From JAWXCF01 sp034440515 (GTDB lineage Bacteria > Bacteroidota > Bacteroidia > CAILMK01), in assembly GCA_034440515.1 (NCBI GenBank), contig JAWXCF010000072.1, positions 1 through 23,044 of the forward strand: a DNA stretch of 23,044 nt, written 5' to 3'. Every line of letters starts with the position of its first letter. The first letter of the stretch is position 1. Made by a program: the position numbers and the translations under genes. A model generated the notes under the pieces. It was not told the DNA's origin. It did no database searches and saw only the letters and a list, made by a program, of their open reading frames with translations. Below are positions 7,711-16,133 of the stretch, piece after piece.

Positions 7711-8520
7711 GTGATATTTTTCTTCAACCAGAATATTAGAGCAAATAAATCACTAAACCTAATAGTACTATTTCTTTGTATTTGTATAAGTACGAAGAAC
7801 GCAAAAAGTCAAGCTAAACTCGGTGTTAATGATTACGTTCTTGTAGTACCTTTCTCTGTAGAGATGATACTATCAAATGGAGAGCATCTAATTTGCCAAT
7901 CAGAGCGAATATCGCCAGCAGAATTAGTTGTTTTCCTCAGAGGACAAGTTTCTCGTACATTGGGTCACGCTATGGGGGCTTTATATAATGTCAAGGTTCT
8001 AGACATAGACGATAAGGCGATGGTAAATGACTTAAGTACCTTGTACAAAATAATAAAGGTGAGTCCAGAAATGCAGCCCCTTCAAAGTTTTTACAAGGGA
8101 TATCCGCCTAAACCATTCTGGAAGTTTTTTCAACCTAAGTCAGCTAGATGGGGTACAGATTGTGTTAATTCAAACTCTACTCCTCCTCACAAATGTTTTA
8201 GAAATTTTGCACAAGTTAGCATATTAAACGATAGTGCATTTACCCAAGTTTGCAAAAATAATGATGCTGCATTTGTAGTTGTCATTTCTAGGTTTGAAAT
8301 GAATACAAGGTATAGAAACTGTTCAGACTTAGCTAATAACGTGTATCAGCGTGATATAATTATACACTATTCATTACTAGATAATTCAGGTAAATTCATA
8401 GATGGTGGAATGGTAGGCACCACTATTCAAGAGTCAAGCAATAAGATAAAAGATGTGTACGGTGAAAGCATAGCAGTAATGTCTAAGGCTATAGCTGGGT
8501 TAATAAAAAAACGTATCTAA
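7711..8520 (+). CDS. Secreted protein of unknown function downstream of rseP
   Basis: 269 residues; I do not recognise the family. It starts with GTG at 7711, one base after the rseP stop; no ATG occurs before residue 52, and the GTG start gives a plausible export signal (NKSLNLIVLFLCICIS, about 12-27, then polar KNAKSQ). The mature part is mixed alpha/beta, with hydrophobic strands such as DYVLVVPF (41-48), AAFVVVISRFEMNTRY (186-201) and RDIIIHYSLLDN (214-225). Five cysteines lie beyond the signal (62, 151, 162, 181, 204), which would suit disulphides in the periplasm. The one-base spacing implies coexpression with dxr and rseP. A role in envelope homeostasis is only a guess from position. 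Confidence 0.75.
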   Translation: MIFFFNQNIRANKSLNLIVLFLCICISTKNAKSQAKLGVNDYVLVVPFSVEMILSNGEHLICQSERISPAELVVFLRGQVSRTLGHAMGALYNVKVLDIDDKAMVNDLSTLYKIIKVSPEMQPLQSFYKGYPPKPFWKFFQPKSARWGTDCVNSNSTPPHKCFRNFAQVSILNDSAFTQVCKNNDAAFVVVISRFEMNTRYRNCSDLANNVYQRDIIIHYSLLDNSGKFIDGGMVGTTIQESSNKIKDVYGESIAVMSKAIAGLIKKRI

Positions 8521-8538
8521 TTACAAATATTAAATGAC

Positions 8539-8546
8539 TACATTTG
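8539..8546 (+). promoter_or_regulatory. Candidate -7 promoter box for tRNA-Leu
   Basis: TACATTTG matches TAnnTTTG exactly and ends 11 bases before the first base of the tRNA, a suitable distance for a -7 element. No clear TTG is visible about 20 bases further upstream, so only the -7 part is supported. Confidence 0.45.
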
Positions 8547-8557
8547 TTCTCCTTTTT

Positions 8558-8639
8558 GCCCGGATGGCGGAATTGGTAGACGCGCTAGTCTCAAACACTA
8601 GTGGGATTTCCCTTGTCGGTTCGATCCCGACTCCGGGTA
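8558..8639 (+). tRNA. tRNA-Leu, anticodon CAA
   Basis: An 82-base class II tRNA folded by eye. The acceptor stem is GCCCGGA (8558-8564) with TCCGGGT (8632-8638), pairing with one G-U at the end. The D-arm has GCG/CGC around GAATTGGTAGA. The anticodon stem is CTAGT/ACTAG with loop CTCAAAC, giving anticodon CAA (8592-8594) for the Leu codon TTG. The long variable arm GGGATTTCCC is characteristic of Leu. The T-arm is GTCGG-TTCGATC-CCGAC. The discriminator base is A8639. CCA is not encoded (CAG follows), so it must be added by the CCA-adding enzyme. Confidence 0.97.
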
Positions 8640-8651
8640 CAGTTACAATAG

Positions 8652-8684
8652 GGGGATATATTCAATTATGAAAAATCCCCTTTT
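8652..8684 (+). terminator. Probable intrinsic terminator after tRNA-Leu
   Basis: GGGGAT (8652-8657) and ATCCCC (8675-8680) can form a 6-bp stem with a 17-base AT-rich loop, followed directly by TTTTG. It begins 12 bases after the tRNA end. The large loop makes this a modest candidate. Confidence 0.45.
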
Positions 8685-8716
8685 GTCAACTTTCTTTCGG
8701 TTTACATCTACTTTTC

Positions 8717-8747
8717 TTGTCAATCAGATAAAAAACAATTAATTTAG
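8717..8747 (+). promoter_or_regulatory. Candidate promoter for recQ
   Basis: TTG at 8717-8719 is followed after 20 bases by TAATTTAG (8740-8747), which matches TAnnTTTG in seven of eight positions. It lies 36 bases before the recQ ATG and beyond the likely tRNA terminator. Both parts and the spacing suit a Bacteroidota housekeeping promoter. The rest of 8640-8783 shows nothing else. Confidence 0.4.
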
Positions 8748-8783
8748 AGTACTTTTTATAATAGGATTCTTTTTCAAAATAAG

Positions 8784-10988
8784 ATGAGCGACGAACTCGA
8801 TGTTAAAATACATACAGCATTAAACGATTTTTTTGGTTTTAATACATTTAAGGGCACACAGTTGCCAATTATCAGAAGCATTTTAGAAGGTCACGATACA
8901 TTTGTAATAATGCCTACAGGTGGGGGTAAAAGCCTGTGCTATCAATTACCAGCATTAATTTGTGAGGGAACTGCAATTATCATTTCTCCGCTAATAGCAT
9001 TAATGAAAAATCAGGTTGATTTGATTAAAGGCTTTGGCGGTAAATCTGGAATTGCTCACTTTCTAAATTCTTCACTTTCTAAAAAAGAGTCAGACCAAGT
9101 AAAACTTGATGTGATAAGTGGCATAACAAAAATGTTATTTGTTGCACCTGAATCACTGACTAAAGATGAAACTGTAAGTTTCTTAGCCCAAGTAAAAATT
9201 CCATTCGTTGCTGTAGATGAGGCCCACTGTATATCAGAATGGGGTCACGACTTTAGACCAGAATATAGAAGAATAAGAGAAATAGTAGAAAACATAGGTA
9301 AAGTTCCTATTATAGCTTTGACAGCAAGCGCAACGCCTAAAGTTCAAGACGATATAGTAAAGAATTTAAGAATGAATGAGCCAAACTTATTTGCTTCATC
9401 ATTTGACAGACCGAACCTATACTACGAAATAAGACCTAAGACCGATAAGAATAAGGTATTAAAAGACATAATTGGCTATTGCAGAAAACGTCAAGGTCAG
9501 TCTGGTATCATATATTGTTTAAGTAGAAAAACTGTAGAGGAAATAGCCGAAACACTCAGAATAAATGGCGTAAATGCTATGGAATATCACGCAGGAATGG
9601 ATGCTCATACACGCAGCAGAAATCAAGATAAATTCTTGATGGAAGACGTAGATGTGATAGTTGCAACCATAGCATTTGGTATGGGAATAGATAAGCCAGA
9701 CGTTAGATACGTAATTCACTATGATGTACCTAAGTCTTTAGAAAGTTATTACCAAGAAACAGGTCGCGCTGGTAGAGATGGAATATACAGTGAATGTATT
9801 TTGTTTTATGCTTCTAAAGATTTGCATAAATTGGAAAAATTCCTAAAGGGAAAGCCCGTAGCAGAACAAGAAATTGGTTTACAATTACTTCAAGAAATTT
9901 CGGGCTTTTGTGAAAATGGAAACTGCAGACGTCGTTCTTTACTCCACTATTTTGGAGAGGAAAATGATGAAGCGAAGTGCGCTGAAGATAAAATGTGCGA
10001 CAATCACAAGTTTCCTAAAGAAAAAATTGAAGCCAGTAAATACGTAAAAATATTGCTGACCACAATGCAGCAATTAGCTGATAAGTTTCCAACCCACCAC
10101 GTTATAAATGTATTACAAGGTGAAGAAACTCAAGGTATTAATAATCACGGGCATAACAGACTACCCAATTTTGGTGTAAGTAAAGACAAAGATGTTACAT
10201 TTTGGAAGTCAATTATAAGGGGTGTAAATATATTAGGGCTAATTGAAAAAGATATAGAAAGTTACGGCAGCATATTTATAACTGAAGAAGGTAACAAATA
10301 TTTAGAGTCGCCTATACCTGTTGAAATAGCTATAGATCAAAATTTTGATGATTTAAATAGTGATGACGATGAACCACAAGGCGGTAAAGGTGGATTTGAT
10401 GAGGAACTCTTCATTTTATTGAAGGAGCTTAGAAAAAAAGTATCTAAAGAAAATAATCTACCACCTTACATCATATTTCAAGACCCTAGTCTGGAGGAAA
10501 TGGCACTTAAATATCCTTTAGAAATGAAGGAGATGAGCCAGATAATTGGGGTTAGTATGACCAAAGCTGAACGATATGGCAAACCGTTTCTAGAACTGAT
10601 AGCTAAATATGTAACTGAAAACGAAATAGAACGTGCAGATGACTTAGTAGTAAAATCGGTCGTAAATAAATCTGCCCTTAAGGTTTACATAATTCAGAAT
10701 ATAGATAGGAAAATGTCACTTGAAGTAATAGCCAATAGCAAAGGCGTGGAAATGGGCGACTTACTAAATGAAATAGAAAACATAGTAAAAAGTGGTTCAA
10801 GAGTGAATCTTAATTATTACTTGAATGAATTATTAGAAGAAGATGTGCAAGAAGAAATATATGACTACTTCTTATCTTCTGAGAGTGATAGTACAGAAGC
10901 AGCTTTAAATGAATTAGGGCCTGATGTTTACACTTTTGAAGAGGTACAATTAATGAAAATTAAATTCATCTCTGAAATGGCTAACTAA
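8784..10988 (+). CDS. recQ: ATP-dependent DNA helicase RecQ
   Basis: A 734-residue 3'-5' DNA helicase acting in recombination and replication-fork repair. Visible in order: the RecQ-type N-terminal motif FGFNTFKGTQLPII (17-30), Walker A MPTGGGKS (43-50), DEAHCISEWGHDFRPEY (145-161, Walker B with the aromatic-rich loop), ALTASATP (178-185), IIYCLSRKTVEEIAE (242-256) and QETGRAGRDG (324-333, motif VI). Cysteines 376, 381, 399 and 405 match the zinc-binding subdomain. A winged-helix RQC domain follows (about 410-515), then an HRDC domain (about 538-612) and a C-terminal helical, helix-turn-helix-like extension (about 640-734). It is longer than E. coli RecQ because of this tail, common in Bacteroidota. 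The ATG at 8784 starts just ahead of the first domain. It stands alone, with 33 bases to the next gene. Confidence 0.96.
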   Translation: MSDELDVKIHTALNDFFGFNTFKGTQLPIIRSILEGHDTFVIMPTGGGKSLCYQLPALICEGTAIIISPLIALMKNQVDLIKGFGGKSGIAHFLNSSLSKKESDQVKLDVISGITKMLFVAPESLTKDETVSFLAQVKIPFVAVDEAHCISEWGHDFRPEYRRIREIVENIGKVPIIALTASATPKVQDDIVKNLRMNEPNLFASSFDRPNLYYEIRPKTDKNKVLKDIIGYCRKRQGQSGIIYCLSRKTVEEIAETLRINGVNAMEYHAGMDAHTRSRNQDKFLMEDVDVIVATIAFGMGIDKPDVRYVIHYDVPKSLESYYQETGRAGRDGIYSECILFYASKDLHKLEKFLKGKPVAEQEIGLQLLQEISGFCENGNCRRRSLLHYFGEENDEAKCAEDKMCDNHKFPKEKIEASKYVKILLTTMQQLADKFPTHHVINVLQGEETQGINNHGHNRLPNFGVSKDKDVTFWKSIIRGVNILGLIEKDIESYGSIFITEEGNKYLESPIPVEIAIDQNFDDLNSDDDEPQGGKGGFDEELFILLKELRKKVSKENNLPPYIIFQDPSLEEMALKYPLEMKEMSQIIGVSMTKAERYGKPFLELIAKYVTENEIERADDLVVKSVVNKSALKVYIIQNIDRKMSLEVIANSKGVEMGDLLNEIENIVKSGSRVNLNYYLNELLEEDVQEEIYDYFLSSESDSTEAALNELGPDVYTFEEVQLMKIKFISEMAN

Positions 10989-11021
10989 CTTAGTTGCACA
11001 TTTAAATCGTTATATTATTCT

Positions 11022-11633
11022 ATGAAAACTCAATCTTACTGGTTTATTTGCTCAGCTCTATTTCTAAGCTGTATATCTGTTGCCCAACCTAGTTTGGTAA
11101 AGAAAGCAAGCGCTAAGAAAATTGAACTTACTAAAACTGACCTAACCATTAGCCCAGATGTAAACATCAAAAATGCCACAATATATGGTATTGGACTAGA
11201 TATGAGCATTAGGACAGTATATGCACTAGTAAACAGAAGCAGTAAATATATAAGAATGGAGATTGATCCAATAAATGAGCGTCATTTCTACCTTATGGAT
11301 AATACTGAAGCCGATACAGTAAAAGTGCCGTTAGCTTATTTGCAATGGGGAAATTTTGACTCATCTCTTATTGAAATAGATATATATCCAGATATGAAAA
11401 AATATTTGGTTAAAAATACACAAGATTTATTAAGCGATTCTATCGATAATCCTAACAGTGAAGTAGTTAAACGCTTCTTAGGGAATCGGGCTTTCGAAAA
11501 AGTGACGCTTAATGTGGCTTCTATCGGCTTAAAAACAGAACGCTATTTTTACTCAAAGCCAAGACTTATGATTGAAAAGCAAACAAATAATGATAAAACA
11601 AAATATATATTAATTATATACGATTTAGAATAA
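11022..11633 (+). CDS. Secreted protein of unknown function
   Basis: 203 residues, family not recognised. A clear signal peptide (MKTQSYWFICSALFLSCISVAQ) probably ends at AQ, residue 22. The mature part is predicted mostly beta with alternating hydrophobic residues (NATIYGIGLDMSIRTVYALV, about 51-70, and KVTLNVASIGL, about 160-170), and it has no cysteines and no sorting domain at the C-terminus. It lies 33 bases after recQ and 18 before the Ppx/GppA gene. The link to either is only positional. It may be a periplasmic or outer-membrane-associated protein. Confidence 0.7.
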   Translation: MKTQSYWFICSALFLSCISVAQPSLVKKASAKKIELTKTDLTISPDVNIKNATIYGIGLDMSIRTVYALVNRSSKYIRMEIDPINERHFYLMDNTEADTVKVPLAYLQWGNFDSSLIEIDIYPDMKKYLVKNTQDLLSDSIDNPNSEVVKRFLGNRAFEKVTLNVASIGLKTERYFYSKPRLMIEKQTNNDKTKYILIIYDLE

Positions 11634-11651
11634 TTTTCGTTATTGATTATA

Positions 11652-12614
11652 ATGAGTAAAAGAGCATCAATCATAGACCTTGGTACCAATACTTTCCATA
11701 TGATAATAGTGGAATGGGAAGGTAATATGTATAGGGTTCTAGACCGATGCCAAATAGCAGTTAAATTAGGTAAAGGTAGTTTTGAGACTGGAATGCTGCA
11801 AACGGATAGGTGGAATGCAGGAATTGCAGCCATTATCGAGTTTAAAAGCCTAATAGACAGATACGAAATTCAAAAATTATATGCGTATGGTACTTCTGCT
11901 ATAAGAAATGCTAAAAATGGTATTGATTTCATCACAGAATCTGAACAAATACTTGGGCATTATATAGAAGTTATTGATGGACAACGTGAGGCTGAATTAA
12001 TATATTTGGGTGTGAGAAAATCGCTTGATATGCACGGTGAAAACTACCTAATAATGGATATAGGTGGTGGTAGTGTAGAGTTCATCATTGCCAGTGATAA
12101 GAAGATATTTTGGTCACAGAGTTTTGAAATGGGCATAGCTAGACTACTTGAAATTTTTAATCCTGAGAAGCCAATGACAAGTAATAATGCTGAGGCTATA
12201 AGAAACTATTTGGAAAATACATTAAGCGACCTTTGGATTTACACCAAACTTTATGAGGTAAAGGGTCTAATAGGTGCATCTGGTACATTTGAATCACTTG
12301 CACATACCGAAGTATTAGAATACCAGTTAGAAAATAGACTAAATTTTACCAATTTTATCAGCCATAGATTTAATATAGAAGTTCTAAATGATGCGCTAAA
12401 TCGGTTAATATATGCCAGTGCTCAGCGGGTTAAACAATTTAGAGGTGTACCCGATTATAGACGAGAAATGATCTCCATTGCGTGTCTAATGATTCAGTTC
12501 GTTGTTGAGCACTTAGACTCCCCAGAAGTGTATGCATCAGACTTCTCCTTAAAGGAAGGTGCCCTATTTAGTCTAATGGATGAAACCATTACTGACTGGA
12601 AATTGATGAGATAA
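11652..12614 (+). CDS. Ppx/GppA family phosphatase (exopolyphosphatase / pppGpp phosphatase)
   Basis: 320 residues in the ASKHA fold. Motifs: IIDLGTNTFHMIIVE (near the start, phosphate-1 loop), YAYGTSAIRNAKNG, VIDGQREAELIYLGV and IMDIGGGSVEFI (phosphate-2 loop), then EMGIARLLEIF and IGASGTFESLA. The family hydrolyses polyphosphate or converts pppGpp to ppGpp. At this length it is the short, catalytic-core form, as in other Bacteroidota, and the two activities cannot be told apart by eye. I chose the ATG at 11652 rather than the in-frame TTG at 11643, because MSKRASIIDLGTN puts the first strand directly after the start, as in relatives. The next gene follows by 18 bases. Confidence 0.9.
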   Translation: MSKRASIIDLGTNTFHMIIVEWEGNMYRVLDRCQIAVKLGKGSFETGMLQTDRWNAGIAAIIEFKSLIDRYEIQKLYAYGTSAIRNAKNGIDFITESEQILGHYIEVIDGQREAELIYLGVRKSLDMHGENYLIMDIGGGSVEFIIASDKKIFWSQSFEMGIARLLEIFNPEKPMTSNNAEAIRNYLENTLSDLWIYTKLYEVKGLIGASGTFESLAHTEVLEYQLENRLNFTNFISHRFNIEVLNDALNRLIYASAQRVKQFRGVPDYRREMISIACLMIQFVVEHLDSPEVYASDFSLKEGALFSLMDETITDWKLMR

Positions 12615-12632
12615 TTGTATATTGGGTGCAAT

Positions 12633-13637
12633 ATGTTACCTATATATGATAGACTAAGCAGACAAGATCATCTGCATAGATATGCCATTAAGTTAAAATA
12701 TCTAATATTTTATTGGTTTTTGGTTTCCTATTCTTGTGTGTATCATATTTCTATTAACTATTACTCAAAAAGTCTTTATTTCCTCAGTTCTACAGCCATA
12801 TCATATTTGATACTTGGCTATTTCTCTCATAAACTTTTCTCTTTATTTACAGGTTGGGGCAAGTATTTGGTTTTCATATTTATACTTTTTACTCTGCTAC
12901 CAAATTTCGATTATCTCAACATAAATGCGCTGTCAGCCATTAATCTACAGATTATATTCTGGTTCATTTGGATTCGATTCTTTAATAGAATCAACTTTAA
13001 TGCGGGCATATTCATATCTGTTATCTTCAGTATATTATGCTTTTTATATTTTCCTGTTGCCATCATTTTGGCATTAGGAATGATTACTCACGCTTTAACA
13101 AATGAATATAGATACTGGCCAGGCAATAACAAGTTTAAGTGGTTTATATTTACTAGAGATGCATTAGTTCGTGCAGGAATAGCCATATTATTCATAATAC
13201 CTGGATTAATATGGTTTGCCGAAAGAAAACATAATCTCTACATCTATTACCTTAACAATTGGAAAATTAGTGTTCATTTGGCTCAAGTTAAGTTTTCTTA
13301 CCTATACCTTACCACTACTCCACTTTCAGTTTTCTATATTGCCCTGATTTTATTAATTATGATTATTTCAATCATATACTTTATTAGGCATAATAGAAGT
13401 TTAAGTCAATTATCATTTTTTTGTGTATCTATTGTGACACTTTTTACTTTATTCTTTACACATTTGCAAAATAATGTAAAATCTGAAATTATTATCGTAC
13501 AGTTTATTCAGGTAATTTTAACAATTTTGTTAGGCGCATCTAACGAGCATATACCTGCCAAATATGCTAAAACACTTATTCCTTCTTCGTCTCTCATTAT
13601 CATATTAATGCACTTTACCTTGACTTATATAGTATAG
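12633..13637 (+). CDS. Multipass membrane protein, possibly DUF6427-like
   Basis: 334 residues from the ATG at 12633; an in-frame TTG at 12615 would add six, but the ATG gives a better start. About eight to ten hydrophobic segments are visible, for example LIFYWFLVSYSCVYHI, YLVFIFILFTLLPNF, VIFSILCFLYFPVAIILALG, AGIAILFIIPGLIWFA, FYIALILLIMIISIIYFI and SLIIILMHFTLTYIV. The segment NAGIFISVIFSILCFLYFP followed by a TM helix resembles the core of the DUF6427 family of Bacteroidota, but this is a weak impression. No catalytic motif is seen. It follows the phosphatase closely and may be cotranscribed. Function unknown. Confidence 0.75.
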   Translation: MLPIYDRLSRQDHLHRYAIKLKYLIFYWFLVSYSCVYHISINYYSKSLYFLSSTAISYLILGYFSHKLFSLFTGWGKYLVFIFILFTLLPNFDYLNINALSAINLQIIFWFIWIRFFNRINFNAGIFISVIFSILCFLYFPVAIILALGMITHALTNEYRYWPGNNKFKWFIFTRDALVRAGIAILFIIPGLIWFAERKHNLYIYYLNNWKISVHLAQVKFSYLYLTTTPLSVFYIALILLIMIISIIYFIRHNRSLSQLSFFCVSIVTLFTLFFTHLQNNVKSEIIIVQFIQVILTILLGASNEHIPAKYAKTLIPSSSLIIILMHFTLTYIV

Positions 13638-13651
13638 TTTACATTTAGGGT

Positions 13652-13659
13652 TAAATTTG
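13652..13659 (+). promoter_or_regulatory. Candidate -7 box for the ridA-coaX-lptC cluster
   Basis: TAAATTTG, an exact TAnnTTTG match, lies 17 bases before the RidA-family ATG in a 39-base spacer. The nearest clear TTG (13620-13622) is 29 bases upstream, too far, so the promoter is only half supported. It would give a very short leader. Confidence 0.35.
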
Positions 13660-13676
13660 CAATTCTGATTTATATT

Positions 13677-14099
13677 ATGAATGAGCTAAACATACATTCC
13701 AATACTGCGCCTGAACCTGTAGGCAAGTACCCACACGCAAAAAAATTTGGAGAGCTACTATTTTTATCAGGTGTTGGACCTAGAGAAAAAGGCACCAAAA
13801 TTATTCCTGGAGTAGACTTAGATGAAGATGGAAACATAGTATCTTATGACATAGCTGTGCAATGTAGGTCAGTATTTAACAATGTAAAAACCATACTAGA
13901 AGACTCTGGTGCCAATTGGGAAGATTTGCTAGATGTAACCGTATTTTTAACAAATATGAAAGATGATTTTAAGATTTACAATCAACTGTGGGCAGAATAT
14001 TTTCCAGATAATGCACCCTGCAGAACTACCCTTGAAATTAATTGCTTACCGACTCCTATTGCTATAGAGTTGAAGTGTATAGCTAAATTAAATGCTTAA
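13677..14099 (+). CDS. RidA-family deaminase, 2-aminomuconate deaminase-like
   Basis: 140 residues of the YjgF/YER057c/UK114 (RidA) family, which hydrolyse reactive enamine/imine intermediates and form trimers. The pattern APEPVGKYPHAKKFGELLFL (11-30) followed by SGVGPREKGTKIIPGV and later DVTVFLTNMKDDFKIYNQLW and LPTPIAIELKCIA is the variant found in 2-aminomuconate deaminase of tryptophan/aminophenol breakdown, rather than classic RidA. The key Arg of the family (Arg116 in CRTTLE) is present. No other kynurenine or 2-aminomuconate genes are visible, so the biochemical role remains open between general imine detoxification and that pathway. The gene overlaps coaX by 8 bases. Confidence 0.9.
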   Translation: MNELNIHSNTAPEPVGKYPHAKKFGELLFLSGVGPREKGTKIIPGVDLDEDGNIVSYDIAVQCRSVFNNVKTILEDSGANWEDLLDVTVFLTNMKDDFKIYNQLWAEYFPDNAPCRTTLEINCLPTPIAIELKCIAKLNA

Positions 14100-14832
14100 A
14101 TTTGACTACTGTTTAATCGATGCTGGAAATTCCTTTATTAAAATTCAATATGGAAATAATCAGGATTTGAAGGACATACAAATTGCTAGTAATGAATGGG
14201 CTTTGTTGTACCAATATTTAGTTGATTTGCAATTTTCCATTTGTGTAGCTTCATCCGTCATTCTTATTCCAAATCATATTCAGAATTATTTGACAATTAA
14301 GGCTGATAGGTTTGAGTTGTTAAACACTGAGACAGAGTATCCATTTAAAGTTGATTACGACAACGGCAGTACCCTTGGTCTAGATAGAATTGCATTAGCA
14401 TTAGGTGCCTACTATAATAGTCCAAATGTTGATACACTTGTGATATCAGCTGGCACTTGTATTACTTATGCGCATATGAATACTGCAACGAAGGTTTATA
14501 CACCTATCGGCATTAGCCCTGGCATAGTAATGCGGGCAAAGGCAATGCACCAGTTTACACAAGGATTACCTTTGGTTGATCCTTCTGTACCCATTTCTAA
14601 TCTGCGGAGTACTATAGGCAATTTGATGTATGGTGTACAATTTGGTGTAAGTGCAGAAGTTAATGCACATATAAAGAGATACAGTGACACAAATACGAAC
14701 TTTAAAACCATACTATGCGGTGGAAACGCACGTATAATAGCTGAATACATAGATAAAGAATATAATTTTGAATTCAATGAAAGTTTGGCACTTTTTGGAT
14801 TACTTCAATATGCCAAATCCATTATTAAATGA
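14092..14832 (+). CDS. coaX: Divergent type III pantothenate kinase (CoaX/BAF family) lacking key acidic residues
   Basis: 246 residues, the usual length for CoaX, which phosphorylates pantothenate in CoA synthesis. Family features: LIDAGNSFIKI (Asp10 in the first phosphate loop), GSTLGLDRIALALGAYY (92-108, with Asp98-Arg99), AGTCITY (120-126), ISPGIVMRAKAMHQFTQGLP (141-160) and a C-terminal ILCGGNARIIAEYI. The central motif, normally DxGTxxTxD, reads SAGTCITYA, so both aspartates are replaced (Ser119, codon TCA; Ala127, codon GCG). The GG before IxPG is also missing (TPIG, 137-140). The first Asp is considered the catalytic base in characterised enzymes, so activity is doubtful. The open reading frame is intact. 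Position just before an outer-membrane protein and lptC is typical of coaX in Bacteroidota. The end overlaps the next gene by 4 bases (ATGA). Confidence 0.85.
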   Translation: MLKFDYCLIDAGNSFIKIQYGNNQDLKDIQIASNEWALLYQYLVDLQFSICVASSVILIPNHIQNYLTIKADRFELLNTETEYPFKVDYDNGSTLGLDRIALALGAYYNSPNVDTLVISAGTCITYAHMNTATKVYTPIGISPGIVMRAKAMHQFTQGLPLVDPSVPISNLRSTIGNLMYGVQFGVSAEVNAHIKRYSDTNTNFKTILCGGNARIIAEYIDKEYNFEFNESLALFGLLQYAKSIIK

Positions 14833-16133
14833 AAGGAATACTTAAAAAAATCTCAATCATAACCATTTATTTGGTTTGCATATCCACTGTAGCATTCGGT
14901 CAATATTCAGAATTATCACCAACTTCTATTTATGGTTTTGGTGATTTACAAGAACTGGGAAGCATTAGGCAAAGGACACTAGGTGGGAGTTTAAGTACTT
15001 CTCTAGAGAAAAATAGATACTCAGACGGCAATATGGCTAGTTTAGGAGGTGTACGTTTTTTTCATTTTCAAACGGCACTATCTATTCAACCTAGAACATA
15101 TAATTTTACCCAATTTGACAACTCTAAAGTAAATTTTAAAAATACCTTCTTATCTATCCCTTACATTAGTGTAGCTATGCCGATAGATACAAGTCACGGC
15201 GTTGGATTAGCAGTTGGATTAAGACCTTTTAGCACAGTTAGTTACCAAAGCTCTGCATTACGTACTGATAGAGCAGGAACAAGAAATATATTTCAGAAAA
15301 GTGGTGGGCTAAGTGAAATATATGTAGGTAGTTCTGTTACTCCTATTAAAAACTTAAATATTGGGCTGGCAGCATCATACTTATTCGGTAGAGAATTGTC
15401 TAAAAAGACTACCCATTTTGAAGATACGGCAATATATTTTGACATAACCGAAGAATTAGATAGAAGTAGGCAAGGGGTAATATTTAGGACAGGGCTTACC
15501 TACAATTTGGATTTTGACAGTTCTCATTTGCAATTTGGTGCTACTTACCAACTAGGGATAAAACTAAATTCCTCAACATTTAATAAATCCTACACTAACA
15601 TTCAAAACTCTACCTCAGTTATTTTTATTGATAGTATTAATGTTTTGAGCAAATACAACAATAGTCTCTATGCGCCAAGCAGTTTTAGCGCTGGCTTATC
15701 TTTTCAAACAAAAAATAATTTGATACTCAGTGCAGAATATGGTGTGACAACGTTCTCTACTAAATATGTTGGTGATGAGGTAAATAATGTAAAAAATTCA
15801 TTTAGAACGGGTTTGGGCATTCAATACACTCCTGATACCAGCGGAAGGAGAATATTTAAACGTATGAGTTACCGTGCAGGATTAAAATATGCTACTCTAC
15901 CAACTACAATCCGTGGCAATACCATTAACGATTATAGAATATCAGTAGGAGTTGGCATTCCATTACCAGCTTATAAATTGCCATACAGCAAATTATCTTT
16001 TATAGATGTCCACTTCGAATATGGCGTGTCTCAAACTGTAGATCCCAGTATATACAGCAAACAATATTTTGGTGTAGGTGTAGGTGTACAAGTAACAGAA
16101 ATAGAATGGTTCAGAAAAAGAAGGCTAGAGTAA
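14829..16133 (+). CDS. Outer-membrane beta-barrel protein between coaX and lptC
   Basis: 434 residues. A signal peptide (hydrophobic IITIYLVCISTVAFG) ends near residue 24. The mature N-terminus contains SPTSIYGFGDLQELGSIRQR and TLGGS, a pattern seen in Bacteroidota barrel proteins of the OmpP1/FadL-like type found beside lptC. The rest shows alternating amphipathic strands (for example LNIGLAASYLFGRE, HLQFGATYQLGIKL, NLILSAEYGVTTF, YRISVGVGIPLP and YFGVGVGVQVTEIEWF), as expected of a barrel of roughly 14 or more strands. The C-terminus ends in WFRKRRLE, an aromatic-basic ending also seen in relatives. Its role is unknown; nearness to lptC suggests envelope or LPS-related biogenesis. The ATG overlaps the coaX stop; the 3' end overlaps lptC by 28 bases. 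Confidence 0.82.
   Translation: MKGILKKISIITIYLVCISTVAFGQYSELSPTSIYGFGDLQELGSIRQRTLGGSLSTSLEKNRYSDGNMASLGGVRFFHFQTALSIQPRTYNFTQFDNSKVNFKNTFLSIPYISVAMPIDTSHGVGLAVGLRPFSTVSYQSSALRTDRAGTRNIFQKSGGLSEIYVGSSVTPIKNLNIGLAASYLFGRELSKKTTHFEDTAIYFDITEELDRSRQGVIFRTGLTYNLDFDSSHLQFGATYQLGIKLNSSTFNKSYTNIQNSTSVIFIDSINVLSKYNNSLYAPSSFSAGLSFQTKNNLILSAEYGVTTFSTKYVGDEVNNVKNSFRTGLGIQYTPDTSGRRIFKRMSYRAGLKYATLPTTIRGNTINDYRISVGVGIPLPAYKLPYSKLSFIDVHFEYGVSQTVDPSIYSKQYFGVGVGVQVTEIEWFRKRRLE

Noticed and set aside
11643..11651. TTG start for the Ppx/GppA gene
   Set aside because: It adds only three residues ahead of a good ATG at 11652 that fits the family's N-terminus.
12633..13637. Assignment as a specific transporter or oxygenase
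   Set aside because: Only hydrophobic segments are visible; there is no conserved catalytic or substrate motif to support a function.
14092..14832. coaX as a decayed pseudogene
   Set aside because: The frame is full length with no frameshift or internal stop, and other family motifs are preserved, so I treat it as a diverged intact gene.
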